This document shows, one piece after another, positions 33,521-44,884 of a stretch of 64,000 nt of DNA; positions within the stretch are counted from its first letter, which is position 1; each line of letters starts with the position of its first letter. Position numbers and translations under genes: made by a program. The notes under the pieces were generated by a model. It saw only the letters and a program-made list of their open reading frames with translations, searched no databases and was not told the origin of the DNA. This DNA comes from Ichthyophis bannanicus (lineage: Eukaryota; Chordata; Amphibia; Gymnophiona; Ichthyophiidae), in NCBI GenBank assembly GCA_033557465.1, contig CM066031.1, forward strand, positions 1,225,345,312 through 1,225,409,311, written 5' to 3'.

Positions 33521-35826
33521 TATAAGCAAAGGAGCAGCTCAAGTCCTTCAAAGAACTGGCCGAGGCATTCACTTGCTGTTGTGTACAGTATTAGCCAAAA
33601 ACGTGGGGCAACAAATCTTTAAGGCCTCCTCCAGAGGCTGTGAAATTAAACAAATACAGCAACACAATGTGTATCTGTGAAGTACGATTACTGCGTTACT
33701 AACCTAATTCCATAAATTTGGGCTTGTCTGTAAGGGCATGTATACCACCACCTGCCGGGATTATATTTGCTCTTCTACTGAACTTAGACATGCTCAAAGT
33801 GTCAACCTACTGTAAAAAAACTGAAATGTCTATCAGACTGCTGCATCATGCAGATGCCTGATGTGTTACACAAAATTTAGCTCAGCATCAAACTGCTGGA
33901 GGCACTGCAGAGAGATCGTGGTCAACTGCATGACCTGTATCTTGAAACATTCCTCGATGTCACTGTGAAATAATGAAGATTCTTAGCAAACGGTGGGATA
34001 TTTTGATGTTGCATATTTGTTTTTTGGGGAAAATCATTAAGGATTGCATATTCTAGATTCGAAAATATTAAAGTTTTTCCTTTCTCGTTTTCCACAATTA
34101 GACTACCTTTACTTGGATATTAAAAACTGGATGATGCTTGACACATAGGATCGCCATCCAGGTCAAGGATTTTATGACCCAGTGATGCACATGTTTATGC
34201 GACAGTCTCGGTGCTTTTTTTCTGGGCTAATGTCAAGCTGAAGTTAGAACGAATATTGAGTGAGTGTCCACTCAGATTTGTATGCAGTCTCCTTGATGAT
34301 GCAACAATACCTTGGTGAACTCAGCTAGGCTTACTATCAACTAGTATAGAAGCAGCAAAATAATAGCAGTTATTATTTAGAGACCGACTTTATCAAGTAT
34401 GGCACAAGTTGAAAATGTACACTAAATTATGGAACTCTTACATGTCATATCACAGCCTCTGTGTATGTGTTCAGATCTGGACATCTTTGATCTGTAGCTA
34501 GCATCACCTGACAAGTACTATTCTTGAACTTTACACTGTTTTTACCCAATGACAAATTAAAAAGGGAAGAAAAATAACAGCTGCACTGATAAGATCATCA
34601 TTTTGTAGTTACTGGATCACATCCTACTGTTTAAAATACATAGAAAAAGAAAGATCTATTTACATGTACTCAAGCAACTCCCCAAATAAAAAAACTACAT
34701 CTGGGAAACGAGAGGGAGAGGAGTTACAAAATGAATGGTAATTGGTTGTTCATTATCTCCACTGAAGCAAACACAAACAATAATGGGCTTAAATAGTGCA
34801 GTGACATCTTAAAGTTAATTCCCCTTAGAATTGAAAAGAAGTACCTAGGAAGTGATGGAATTTGTCTGTGGAGGTTTCTTAAAAGCAAGTTTGGTAAGCA
34901 TCAGTCTTTGATGGTTTAAGTAGCAAGTAGTGTGATAGCCTTCCTAGTCCACTTTATTTTAACTACTGGTGATAACCTTGAAATTTTCCAAGTCTATTTT
35001 TTCTGTGATCTTGTGAAGCATTTACAGCAAAACACTGCATGCACTAACCAAAATGCTTTTTACTTAATGCTGCATCTGAATGCCCATGTAGCTGCTAGAA
35101 CAAAAAACCCAAAAGAACTCTTCCTGGATGAGCAGGAGAAAAAAAATTGACTGTTCCTTTATATATACATCCAGAGAACACAAAAATATCCATTTCTGGT
35201 TTAAAATAAACTGTTACAATTATATTTATATTTTTGATGTACTACTGTAGTTTTCATGTACCAATACCACCAGAGAGTGTAATTAGAAAGTATTTCTACA
35301 TAAAAAAGTAATTTCCAACTGAAATTATTTCAAACTGTAGACTCTCTGAAACCTTCCATATCCTACTCTATGTTGCGCTTTAACTTTCCATGCAAATGGT
35401 ATTCAAACATGGAAAATGTGATAGGAAAAAACAAAAACAAACATAAAAACCCTTTGTTATTTCAGATCCACTGAACCAGCAAGTGGTAAAACAAAAGCTA
35501 CAGTAACTAAACAAATCTTGTGGAACAGATACAAGATTCCCTGACACCAGGACCCAAGCAAACTGCTAGAACCTACTGTAAATTGCACAAATTCCTGAAC
35601 TGGATTTCTCATAAGGTAGACTGATTGAATTCAAGCTTCTGACCCTGAAGTTAGACAAACATTACCAAACCAGTCAAGCTTAGAGCTATTTTAACATTCC
35701 ATCAGAACAGTAACATTCAAAACCCAAACTTAGCTTTTACCGTTTGATATGAATATGAACAATAAAAAAAAAACAAGTAGTAACATCCAGCCTGAACAGG
35801 CATTAATTTGAGTGAATTTTTGTTGT
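33521..35826. other. Intron DNA with old repeats, no gene
   Basis: 33960-34210 shares text with 10430-10600 (GCATATTCTAGATTC, ATTGTTAAG/ATCATTAAGG contexts, CATCCAGGTC versus CATCTAGATG), probably an old Penelope-derived or other dispersed repeat. The rest is AT-rich, with only short ORFs and no conserved motif. Confidence 0.4.
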
Positions 35827-36045
35827 TATGTGTCATTCAGATTCCATACGACCCATCCCCTGTGTTTTCTTGGCAAGATGCACCAAAGTAGACTGGCAGA
35901 TCTTTCTTCTGCAGAATAAGTTTACAGCACTTGGTATTCCAAGGTGGCCTCCCATCCAGTCTCAGTTAAACAGAACCAAGAGGCTTATCATACTGTTGTG
36001 TCCTCCCACCACTTATTTCTTGGGAACAGAGCTGTGATCTCCAAA
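35827..36045 (-). mobile_element. 5S rRNA-related SINE
   Basis: 35921-35985 (TTACAGCACTTGGTATTCC, then GGTGGCCTCCCATCCAG) is clearly similar to the reverse complement of vertebrate 5S rRNA (CTACAGCACCCGGTATTCCC, GGTCTCCCATCC). The copy therefore lies on the minus strand, with a 5S-type internal pol III promoter. The 35830-35920 part (CTGTGTTTTCTTGGCAAG) is the SINE body shared with 10955-11150. It is diverged and no tail duplication is visible. Confidence 0.65.
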
Positions 36046-36154
36046 CTTTTCACACTATGGCAACGTATGTGACTTTTGTGGTTTTCAGGGATATGAAGTG
36101 ATTAGAGAAAGGAGTTCCACCTCACGAATAAGCACAACATGCTGCACTCTGTAC

Positions 36155-37050
36155 ATCACAACAAAAAGGAGATCCTGCACCACAACAGCTGTACCAAAAA
36201 AAAAAATTCCCCCCTTTTTTTTCTTTCGTTTATGTTGGTTATATTTTTGTCGGAGCCGCTAAACGGAAGGAGGCAGAGAACCACCCCCTCTTTGAAGTAG
36301 CCACTCCTTTTAATCAAGTATATAAGAAAATAAATTTTTAATCACTTATCTGAATTGCAAGAATGCTTCAATGCCGCTTCAGGAAAATTACTACCAATAA
36401 TGTGCCACGTTTCGGGTCAGCACCCATCGACACTGCATCAGGTTGAAACAAGATTTATTCCTGCAGTCACGAAAGCAAAGAATAGAACGGGCAAACAGCA
36501 ACCTTTATAGTGCTTGTAAATCGGCGTCTGATGTCAGAGACAACTGATACGTGAATGACAACCAATGAAAGCCAATGAAAAACTCCCGGTAAATGATCAG
36601 CCAATGAGAAGGGGAAAACCCTACTGAAACAAGGGAAACCTCCCAACAGGACTGGTTGACTTAACCAAAGAAGGAGCAGCGAGCGGCTCAAGTTGTTAAG
36701 GCCAAACGTGGCAAGGCAAAATCATTCTATTCTTTGCTTTCGTGACTGCAGGAACCTGATGCAGGGTCGATGGTTGCTGTCCCGAAACGTGGCACGTTGC
36801 TGATAGTAATTTTCCTGAAGCGGCATTGAAGCATTCTTGCAATTCAGATAAGTGATTACAATTTTATTTTCTTATATACTTGATTAAAAGGAGTAGCTAC
36901 TTCAAAGAGGAGGTGGTTCTCTGCCTCCTTCCGTTTAGCGGCTCCGACAAAAAAAACAAAAACAAACAACTAACATAAATTAAAAAGAAAAAGAAGGGGA
37001 GAATTTATTTGGTACAGCAGTTGTGGTGCAGGATCTCTTTTTGTTGTGAT
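36155..37050. repeat. 896-bp foldback of two Penelope-type termini
   Basis: 36155-36489 and 36724-37050 are reverse complements, apart from a 15-bp insert in the left arm near 36450 and scattered changes; the spacer is 234 bp. Each arm includes CCCGAAACGTGGCAC preceded by CCTGATGCAG and a GGGTC...GACCC-type stem, the arrangement of Penelope-linked hammerhead motifs. The arms end with GGATCTC(TTT)TTGTTGTGAT. No ORF is inside. The structure looks like two terminal repeats joined head to head. Confidence 0.8.
36745..36790 (+). ncRNA. Hammerhead-ribozyme-like motif (right arm)
   Basis: CCTGATGCAGGGTCGATGG, a loop, then GTCCCGAAACGTGGCACG. Core elements are CTGATG(C)A, a GGGTC-type stem II closed by (G)TCCC, and GAAAC. 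The extra or changed base in CTGATGA and the unresolved stem I make activity uncertain. An inverted version lies at about 36405-36447 in the left arm, with stem bases GGGTC present on the GAAA side. Confidence 0.4.
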
Positions 37051-37329
37051 TAGTTTATAGTTCCTGACGTTTTGGACTGCATTTTGTATATCAGCAAGAC
37101 ATTAGGCATGCTCGAGTTCTTCTCGTTAATTCTTTAAGCAGCTTCAATGTAAATTCCTTGAACCTCTCTAAAGCAGTCACACTCAGAAAAGCATCACTTA
37201 TTACCTCCTGTGGAATGGAATCTGACCCATGTTCCATATGTTCATTGTCATTTATGACATCATACCCATCACCGACCAAACAAATCAAATAAAAATTAGT
37301 TAATTTCTTGGCTCTCTAAGTAGTATGAC
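37051..37329. other. Short unassigned interval
   Basis: A 65-residue minus-strand frame (37091-37288) is open but has no recognisable family and no conserved start context. I do not call a gene. Confidence 0.3.
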
Positions 37330-37778
37330 TGTCCGCACATGTTCAGGAGAACACAAAGGAGATATTTAAATATTTCACATTACACAACCTTTAAATTATA
37401 CACAATGAATATTACTGTAGGCCAATTTAGGAAGGCGCTGAAGCACCACCTATTCTTGCAGTACAACCCAGAAGACAACTCACAAACAAACACCCCAAGA
37501 TACAGGACCTCTCCAACAACACACCTAGCACACTCTCCTGCAGCTAACTCCACCAACATCACTCCATATAAATACTAGTAGGCTCACATTGTTACTAGTG
37601 TTTCTAGTGTATATAAGTTGTAGATAGTTACCCCAGTTATGTCAAAGTTTTAGTTCCTGTTCATTGTAAATACAATACAGCCCGACTGCATTGTATATGG
37701 TTCTGTTATATGTAAACCGCACTGATTTGAATAGCACAGTATAGAAGAGAATTTAAATAAATAAAATAAAATAAATAC
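37330..37778 (+). mobile_element. L2 LINE 3' end with AAAT tail
   Basis: 37400-37470 encodes VGQFRKALKHHLFLQYNPED, the extreme C-terminus of L2 RT, followed by about 280 bp of 3'UTR with TGTAAACCGCACTGATTTG and an AAATAAATAAAATAAAATA tail. Its 3'UTR closely resembles that at 6480-6560, so the two copies are the same L2 subfamily. Confidence 0.75.
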
Positions 37779-37825
37779 TTCTGAAACACTAAAAAACAGA
37801 GTACACTGTTTTGAGGGGAAAAATA

Positions 37826-37980
37826 GGAGAAATTAGGCCTTACCTGCTAATTGTCTTTCCTTGAGTTCCCTCCAGTCCAGGTATGAATGGGTTGACTCTG
37901 TTCTCCAGCAGCTGAGAACTGAGCATGTCAGAATTCTGACACTCCATCCTAAGAGATCCCCCTTCAGCTCGTGACTCCAG
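37826..37980 (-). repeat. DIRS1 terminal inverted repeat, 3' side
   Basis: From CCCTCCAGTCCAGGTATG (37867) to GCTCGTGACTCCAG (37980) it matches the inverse of 44753-44868, including ACTCCATCCTAAGAGATCCC. The outer 41 bp (AATTAGGCCTTACCTGC...) differs from the other end but is copied inversely in the ICR. Confidence 0.87.
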
Positions 37981-37989
37981 TCTTCTATT

Positions 37990-38640
37990 GACATAGTAAC
38001 ATAGTATGTGACGGCAGATAAAGACCAGTATGGTCCATCTAATCTGCCCAGCAAAGCGGCAAGAGTAGGTGCATTTGCCGCTCCATGCAGGTCACCCCTC
38101 ACCATGTCTTTTGTTTAGGAGTGTACTCACCGCTCCATGTAGATCACTCCTATTTGTTGAGATATAAAAGAGATAGTTACGTTTATTCAGATTTTATCCT
38201 GTTGCTATAAAGGGATCCACTGTGTCTGTTCCATGCCATTTTGAATTCTGTCACTGTATCTGCCCCCCCCCCCCCCACTTCCATCGGGAGGTCATTCCAA
38301 ACATCCACCACCCTTTCAGTGAAAACGTTTTTTCTTGACATTGCCTTTCGGTTTACCCCCTTACAACTTCATGCTATGCCCTCTAGTTTTACAGCTTCCC
38401 CGTCTTTGCAAGAGGTTTGTTCATTTTGTTCATTAATACTCTTAAGTATTTAAAGGTCTGAATCATATCTCCCCTGTTCCTCCTCTCCTCCAGAGTGTAC
38501 ATATTTAGGTCTTCAAGTCTCTTCTCATAAGTCTTCCGACACAGGCTCCAAATCATTTTGGTTGCCTTCCTCTGAACCGTTTCCAGTCTTTTTATATCCT
38601 TTTTATATATTTTTGACAAAGCAGCTTCTCAACCGCTTCC
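37990..38640 (-). mobile_element. CR1 LINE 3' end inserted in DIRS1
   Basis: Minus-strand 38619-38389 encodes KDIKRLETVQRKATKMIWSL then YEKRLEDLNMYTLEERRNRG, the CR1 RT C-terminus. The 3'UTR follows with GTGGATGTTTGGAATGACCT-like text and ends with the tandem ACATAGTA repeat at 37995-38010. A 14-C run lies at 38263-38276. It separates the DIRS1 terminal repeat from the DIRS1 3' region. Confidence 0.85.
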
Positions 38641-38929
38641 AAGTGCCCCCTCTTCAGAGCCACAACACGGGTCATAGGGAACAGAAGAGACATGGTACTG
38701 TGAAAATCCTTAAAAAAAAAAAAAATTATAGAAAAGAACTATATACACCCTGCCAAGCAAGGGCAAGTAGTGGAAGCAGGACCATTCCCCAAAAGACCTT
38801 AACCAGAACATACTAGAGTGGGAGAGCTGTACCTCTGTACCGGAGTTCTTAACCCCACTGTATGCCCCAAAGCTCACTGGGCTCACTCCAGGTCTAAATG
38901 AAATGTCATAGAACAAGGGAAGACCCTAG

Positions 38930-39015
38930 ACTAGCCTGGAGGGAACTCAAGGAAAGACAATTATCAGGTAAAGCCTAATTCTCCTTTCTAATCGTCCCTC
39001 CAGGCCAGTCCAGGT
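38930..39015 (-). repeat. DIRS1 internal complementary region (ICR)
   Basis: The first half (GGAGGGAACTCAAGGAAAGA to AAAGCCTAATT) is the reverse complement of the outer left terminus (37830-37880). The second half (TTTCTAATCGTCCCTCCAGG, then CCAGTCCAGGTACACATGGG) is the reverse complement of the outer right terminus (44838-44882). The two meet end to end. In the DIRS1 model this region templates completion of both ends and circle formation. Confidence 0.85.
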
Positions 39016-39049
39016 ACACATGGGATTTATCAAAGCAGTACATAAAAAT

Positions 39050-41150
39050 GGGTGAGGCCCACGAGACCAGCCTGAAGCACTACAGCTCCAAAAACAGCCT
39101 CCCCCACCGCCTGAAAATCACGTCTGTAATGTCTAGTGAAGGTATGGAGCGAAGACCATGTTGCCACCTTGCAAATCTCCACCAACGCACAAGATTGTTT
39201 TCTGTCCACGACAACGCTTGTGCTCTAGTCAAATGGGCCCGAAGACCCACCAACAGCACCTTTCCACAGATCTTATAGGTGGAGCCTGCTTCACCCAATT
39301 GGCAAGCGAGGCCTTAGAAGCCACTTCCTATTTATGGGGGCCACCAAACAGCACAAACAAATGGTCTGACCACCGAAAGGGCTCAGCCTCTTTCAGGTAT
39401 CCAGAAGATGTAGCTGACGGTTATCTTCTGACTCTGGTAGTGTGAGAAACACCAGAAAACATACCGTCTGATTCAGATGGAAGTGAGAGACCACTTTCGA
39501 AAGGAAAGAGGGAACCGGCCTCAACACCACCTTCTCCTTAGAAATCACCAAAAAGGGCTCCTTGCACAACAGAGCTTGAAGCTGAAATCCAACAAGCGGA
39601 ACACAGCTCTAACACCACTTTCTTCACGGTGAGATCCTTTAACGATGCCTGAGCAAGAGGCTCAAAAGGCACCCCATTCAAACCCAACAGTACCAGGTTT
39701 AGGTCCCAAGGCGGAACTGTAGGCCTTATCAATGGCTGGATGAGTTTCACCACCCGAAGAAAGTGAAATACATTTGGGTGCATCATCCTCTATAACTGGT
39801 GAGGGCTGTACCCTCAGAGAATTGAGAGCCAATCCCTTCTCCAGCCCTTATTGTGAGAACAGCAAAATATCAGGAAGAGAAGTAGTCAGGGAGCGGACAT
39901 TCCGTCCGGCACACCATTCCTCAAACACTCGCCACACTCATATGTAAGCAATCATGGTAGAGCGTTTTCTAGATCTTAGCATCGTGGTGATTACCAACGA
40001 GGTGTAACCCCTCCTTTGCAACTGTGCCCTTTCAAGAGCCAGGCCATAAGCAAGAACCGAGCCACCTGAGGCATCAAACCACACATAGACAAAACAATCC
40101 AAAAAGCATATTACAGGATGCGAATCATCAGGAGACTGAAACCACTCCTCGCTCCAGAACACTTCCGTACAGTCTGTCAAGCACTGATAACCCCAATACT
40201 GGACTTCTGCAATCCGATATACCTCGGACTACCAAAACAAGCTCTCAAACCACTACAGCTGGCACAAAACACTGCAGCTCGAATCATATCCGGAGCCGCA
40301 AGGCAGGAGCACATCACACCTACACTAAAGGACTTACACTGGCTCCCAATCATTGCTCGCATCAGATACAAGACTATCATAAACCTATTTAAGATAAAAG
40401 AACACACATCAGCCAACAGCCTCCACCTGCTCATACAACCGGAAACCAGCGCACGTCCCAGAAGAAGTCAAACACGCAACCGAGTCAGCACCCCAAATGA
40501 GTACAAGCACACACGCAAGGACACAACAGACAGAGCTCTATCCATGGCTGCTCCAACAATATGGAACAATCTACCGGACGATCTAAGGGCAACTCCAGAC
40601 CTCAAAGACTTCAGAAAACAACTGAAAACCATGCTGTTCATAGAGCACTATGGTCACATCACATAACCTAAGAGAATGGATAACAGCACTCCAATCCTCC
40701 CAAACAACTGAATATATAAAATATGATTCTAGCACCACTGTAAATAGCCCACCCTGTATATAGCTCAAACAAATCAAGCACCCAACACATCCCTCACACA
40801 ACTAAGTTTTATCCTCACTGCATGTACAACACACACACTTTACCTGATTGCTTGCTGTGATACCACCTTGATTATTAAGATAAGGCGGTTTAGAAATACT
40901 GTTAAATAAATAAAAATATGGGAACTTGGGACAGCAGATTGATCATGTCCGGTAGCCTCCAAGGCGGTGCCACAAGCAAGCACATGAGATCTGCATACCA
41001 TGGTCTCTGAAGTCAATCCAGCACAATGAGAAGCACCAGCCCCCTGTGAATCTCTATTCAGTGCAGTAGGAGCCATATCAACGGCCATGGAGAGAGCACA
41101 TACAGCAGCCCCTAAAACAGCTATTCCTGCGTCAGGGTGTCAAGCCCCTC
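39050..41150 (-). pseudogene. DIRS1 tyrosine recombinase, interrupted by L2
   Basis: The clearest part is 39298-39080: LRAHLTRAQALSWTE (the HxxR block, in DIRS1 style RAHSTR), then VRWWRFARWQHGLRS, and in a neighbouring frame ICKVATWSSLHT-like text with the nucleophile region. The part upstream of the L2 insert (40916-41150) carries N-terminal sequence in poor frames. The enzyme would integrate a circular cDNA. The L2 insertion and many stops make it dead. Confidence 0.7.
40080..40915 (+). mobile_element. L2 LINE 3' end inserted in DIRS1
   Basis: The open frame 40118-40666 (182 residues) is an L2 RT C-terminus with no internal stop: RRLKPLLAPEHFRTVCQAL, LDFCNPIYLGLPKQALKPLQ, ARIISGAARQEHITPTLKDL, HWLPIIARIRYKTII, AAPTIWNNLPDDLRATPDL, FRKQLKTMLF. 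The 3'UTR ends TAAGGCGGTTTAGAAATACT and AAATAAATAAAAA at 40903-40915. The unbroken C-terminus suggests it is the youngest L2 copy here. Confidence 0.88.
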
Positions 41151-41399
41151 TGACATGCACTAACTGCGCCTTTTGTAGAAGTGGCTCGCTTTAGCATTCT
41201 CCTGTGTGGCCACGAGGTTCATTATGGGCACCTCCCAATACATTGTGAAATCATGAAACTGCTGTGTTCAGTTCCCACTCGCCCGAATCCAAGCCTTGTC
41301 AACTGAGAAAATCTGCCTGCATATTCTCCTTGCCTGCTATATGGGCTGCCGAAATGGCATCCAGATTCTTTTCTGCCCTCAACAGCAAGGTCTAACTCT

Positions 41400-42470
41400 C
41401 CACCAGCAACGAGACACTGCCCCCCCTACCAGTTGATATATGCCACTATGGTCGCACTGTCTGAGTACACACGAACCGCCTTCTGGGCAATCAAGGGACG
41501 GAAGGACTGCCAAGTCATGAACACCGCTCCCATCTCCAGAAAGTTGCTAGTCCACAAGATCTAATCCGTTGTCCACCTGCCCTGTGCAAACTGGGACTGG
41601 CAATGCACCCATCAGCCTGCTAGGCTGGCATCTGTCATCACCAGAATCTAGTGCAGCTGCTCCAGTGGCATCCCCGTTGTCAGGTTGGCTGGTTTCAACC
41701 ACCACTCCAGACTGTCCCCTCATACTGTCCATGCATTACCAGTTTCTGTGACAGAGTTTGGGTCTGCGGAGACCACCGGAACAGTAGCACATGTTGCAAG
41801 GGTCTCATGTAGGCAAGGGGCCCAAGGTACCAAGTCCAGTGCTGCCGCCATGGAGCCTAGCAACTGCAGATAGTACCATGCAGCTGGGGCTGTCCTTTGT
41901 AAGAAGCACCTCACTTGCGCCTGGAGCTTCCATACCCTCTCTTCGGGCAGGGAGACCAAGCCTGCCTGTGTGTCAAACTGGGCCCCCAGATAGACTAGAC
42001 ACTGAACCAGCTGGAGCTGACTCTTGGCCAGGTTGACCACCGGAGTCTAGACTCTGAAGGAACTCGACAATCCGAGCAGTAGCTGAAACAGCCTTGGCCT
42101 CCAAATTCACTCAAATGAGCCAATCATTGAGATATGGGTGCACCAGAATGCCTTCTGTCCTCAGTGCTGTAGCCACTACCACCATCTTGGGGAAGGTGTG
42201 AGGCGCGGTACAGTTGCGAGGCCAAACGGCAGTGCCTTGAACTGAAAGTGTCCTATTGGCATGGCAAACCGCAGGAACTGCTGATAATCTGGCCAAATTG
42301 ATATGTGCAAATAGGCCGCCGTGAGATCCAGGGCGGCCAGGAATGTGCCCCATCTTACTGCAAAAATAACCAATCGCAAGGTCTCCATACGGAAATGCGG
42401 AACACACAAAGCCTGATTCACATGTTCAAGAATGGGCCAAAACATTCCTTCCTTCTTTGGCACCACAAAA
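41400..42470 (-). pseudogene. DIRS1 reverse transcriptase and RNase H
   Basis: 42466-42176 carries VPKKEGMFWPILE, AALDLTAAYLHISIWPDYQQ (first RT Asp) and FLRFAMPIGHFQFKALPFGL. A frameshift leads to 42140-42111, HPYLNDWLI, where the first Asp of the usual YLDD box is Asn. 42040-41720 gives VNLAKSQLQLVQCLVYLGAQ and FDTQAGLVSLPEERVWKLQ. RNase H follows at 41700-41400 with MTWQSFRPLIAQKAVRVYSD. Catalysis is lost by the Asn and the frameshifts. Confidence 0.85.
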
Positions 42471-42674
42471 TATGTGAAGTATCGACCGGATCCACACTAG
42501 TCTGGAGGCACCTGAATGAGCACCTAGAGCTGCAACAACTGGTGCAGGGTATCTGCTATAGCTCGCTCTTTTCCCAGAGCAGAGAATGAAGGCCTTGGAG
42601 AGAGGACAGGCCAACTCCAGCACATCCCCCTCTCGAATGATCTCCAGCACCCACTGGATGGTCATAATGGCAGC

Positions 42675-44132
42675 TCAGATGGGGTAAAATTGTTGTAACC
42701 GACCCCCTATCACCACCGCCTGGGCTTCCCTGGCTTCACTGCCGTTTCTTATTTGGGCTCGTGTGGCTGAGAAATAGCCCCAGATAGACCCTTGGGAGCC
42801 ATGAAAGGGCTGCCCTCTTACCCCAAACTGCCCCCGCTGATATGAGCCAAAGCAAGGGCCTCTGAATCTGCAGAAGTCCCTGGGCTGTCCCCGCTGAGGA
42901 ACGCCCCGCTTAGGGCCCTTAGGTCTATCCTCAGTCAAAATGGCTTCCCTTAGAATCTCCCAGTCCTTAACTATCTTCTTCAATGCTTCCCCAAACAGCT
43001 TACCTTTATAAGGAAGCTTATTAAGACTGGACATGGAAGAGGCATCTGCTGCCCAGCTACACAGCCAGAAAAAAAGCACCAAGCTGCCACAATCAAGGCC
43101 ATGGTCTTGGACAAGATTGCAAAAAGTGTCCGCGAGGTATGCTGCGGCAGACTCTAGCCGACTGCCATCGAAGTCAGGGAGGCTCCAATTTTGTAGCCAG
43201 CAAATGGAAGCCCTAGAAATGTAGGCCCCGCAAATAGTGCACTTGAATCAAAGACCTGCTTAAGCAAGGACTCCAGCTTCTGATCCTGGAGATCTTTCAG
43301 TGCAGCCCCACCTTCCACGGGAATAGTGGTCTTCTTCATCACTGCCAAGACTAATGCATCCACTTTTAGCATACACAATAGATCCCTTTCCTCTTGGGAA
43401 ATGGGATACAGATGACCCATTGTCCTGCTTTCCCTCAGGAAATTCCTATTCCGAGTCTTTCATTTTCTTGACCCTGTGCACCGGAAAGCACACCTGCTCC
43501 TCTTTGAATCCCTGTAACAGGGGATCCTCTAAGGGCTCCTCTGCCAAGGCCGGAGGAGGCAGAATGTTTAATGCAGAAAGAGAATGGCCAATAAGAGCCG
43601 AGAGTTCCTCCCTGTGGAACACCCAGAAAACATTGGGGTCTTCCCCTGCATAGATCTCACACTCTTCAAATTCAGGGGCTGCCGGCTCCCCCACAGGTCA
43701 GAGGGTCCTTCCCAAGATCCTCTGGAGGTTCATGATAGAGGGGAGTATGACCAAGCCAGGCATTTAGCTCCCCTTTATTTCTCTTCTCTGGTGGGACCCC
43801 TTCTAAAAAGGTATCCTCCCGCAGGGCAACACCATCTACCAAAGCAGGCATCTTATGAAGGGAGACCGGAGCCCCTGCCTGCTGTTTCTTAAGGCAGTAC
43901 GCCTTTTGAAGGAGAGAGAATAAATTCAGGAGAAAATATAGGCTCTGGTAAGGCAGCAACCACCTTGGACTCTGAACACGACAGTGAAGAAACCGATTTT
44001 CTTTTGTTTTTCCTTCACTGATGCCCCCAGGAAAATGACCGCTGGTGCCAAAATGGCTGCGGTCTTGGCAGGCACCTCAGGCCTAGGAGGCTCTACAGAA
44101 GGATCCCACGGCTCAGCCTCCATGCCTGCCAC
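42675..44132 (-). pseudogene. DIRS1 gag-like ORF1
   Basis: Successive minus-strand frames: 44132-43926, 43959-43672, 43694-43446 (VFWVFHREELSALIGHSLSA), 43420-43154 (GHLYPISQEERDLLCMLKVD then MKKTTIPVEGGAALKDLQD) and 43082-42675 (KLFGEALKKIVKDW, then RGQPRDFCRFRG). The KVDALV...TTIPVEGG block is typical of DIRS gag-like proteins, and the basic Gly/Arg-rich end could bind nucleic acid. At least four frame changes. Confidence 0.75.
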
Positions 44133-44752
44133 GGTCTGAATGGGAAGTCAAGACTTAACGCACCTCAAAGACGGCAAAACCCCGATGGAGAAATCACCAT
44201 TGCAGCCTGCACACAAAACGCAAGCCTGAAAATCCGGCTACATGCACTTCTCGGAACCTCACGCTTGCCAAGCAAAAAGTGCTGCAGGGGAACAGGCAGG
44301 GATTACCGTCACTCACTGAGCCGCCCCCGCTAGAACCTATCACGCCAAAGTCAGTCTGCTGAGCCCCGGCGAGAAACTGCTCCAGTGGAGAATGTCCTGA
44401 CTATGAAATACCGCACTCCTTTTGCTGCCCAGAGCTGCTCACATCCTGTAACTAACAGGCTCAAGGAACCGCACTGAGGTGGGAAAAGTGACCTGGGGCT
44501 CCCAGGTATTTTACCCCGGGCTACAGCTGTAACCCCTCAGGGTCCAGAGAAATAAGGCAGGCTCTGCTCCACTGCCCGCCCTTATTCCAGAAGAGAGAAC
44601 CCCAACAGCACTTCTGTCTCCTCTGTGTTTACAGTCTGTCCTAATTTCTTTTATTTATCTATCATTCTTTTTTTTTTTAACTGATCCTAAACTTCTCTCC
44701 AGGAGTGCACAATGACACAAGAGCTCTTCTCCAGCTGCTGAGAAATGAAAGG

Positions 44753-44884
44753 CTGGAGTCAGGAGCTGAAGGGGGATCTCTTAGGATGGAGTATCAGAAT
44801 GCTGACATGTCCAGTTCTCAGCTGCCAGAGGACAGTCAGCCCATGCGTACCTGGACTGGTCTGGAGGGACGATTAGGAAGAAAT
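44753..44884 (-). repeat. DIRS1 terminal inverted repeat, 5' side
   Basis: Contains CTGGAGTCAGGAGCTGAAGG and GGATCTCTTAGGATGGAGT, the inverse of 37900-37980, and ends GGACGATTAGGAAG at the outer edge. The outer edge reappears inversely in the ICR (CTAATCGTCCCTCCAG). Confidence 0.87.

Larger units (their letters stand above)
37826..44884 (-). mobile_element. DIRS1-type retroelement with inverted termini and ICR
   Basis: About 7.06 kb including two insertions (5.6 kb without them). The minus strand carries, 5' to 3', gag-like ORF pieces (44132-42675), RT and RNase H (42470-41400) and tyrosine recombinase (41150-39050). Inverted terminal repeats lie at 37826-37980 and 44753-44884. 38930-39015 is complementary to both outer ends in sequence, the internal complementary region that defines DIRS1. 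No target duplication is expected. CR1 (37990-38640) and L2 (40080-40915) have inserted. All frames are broken. Confidence 0.88.
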
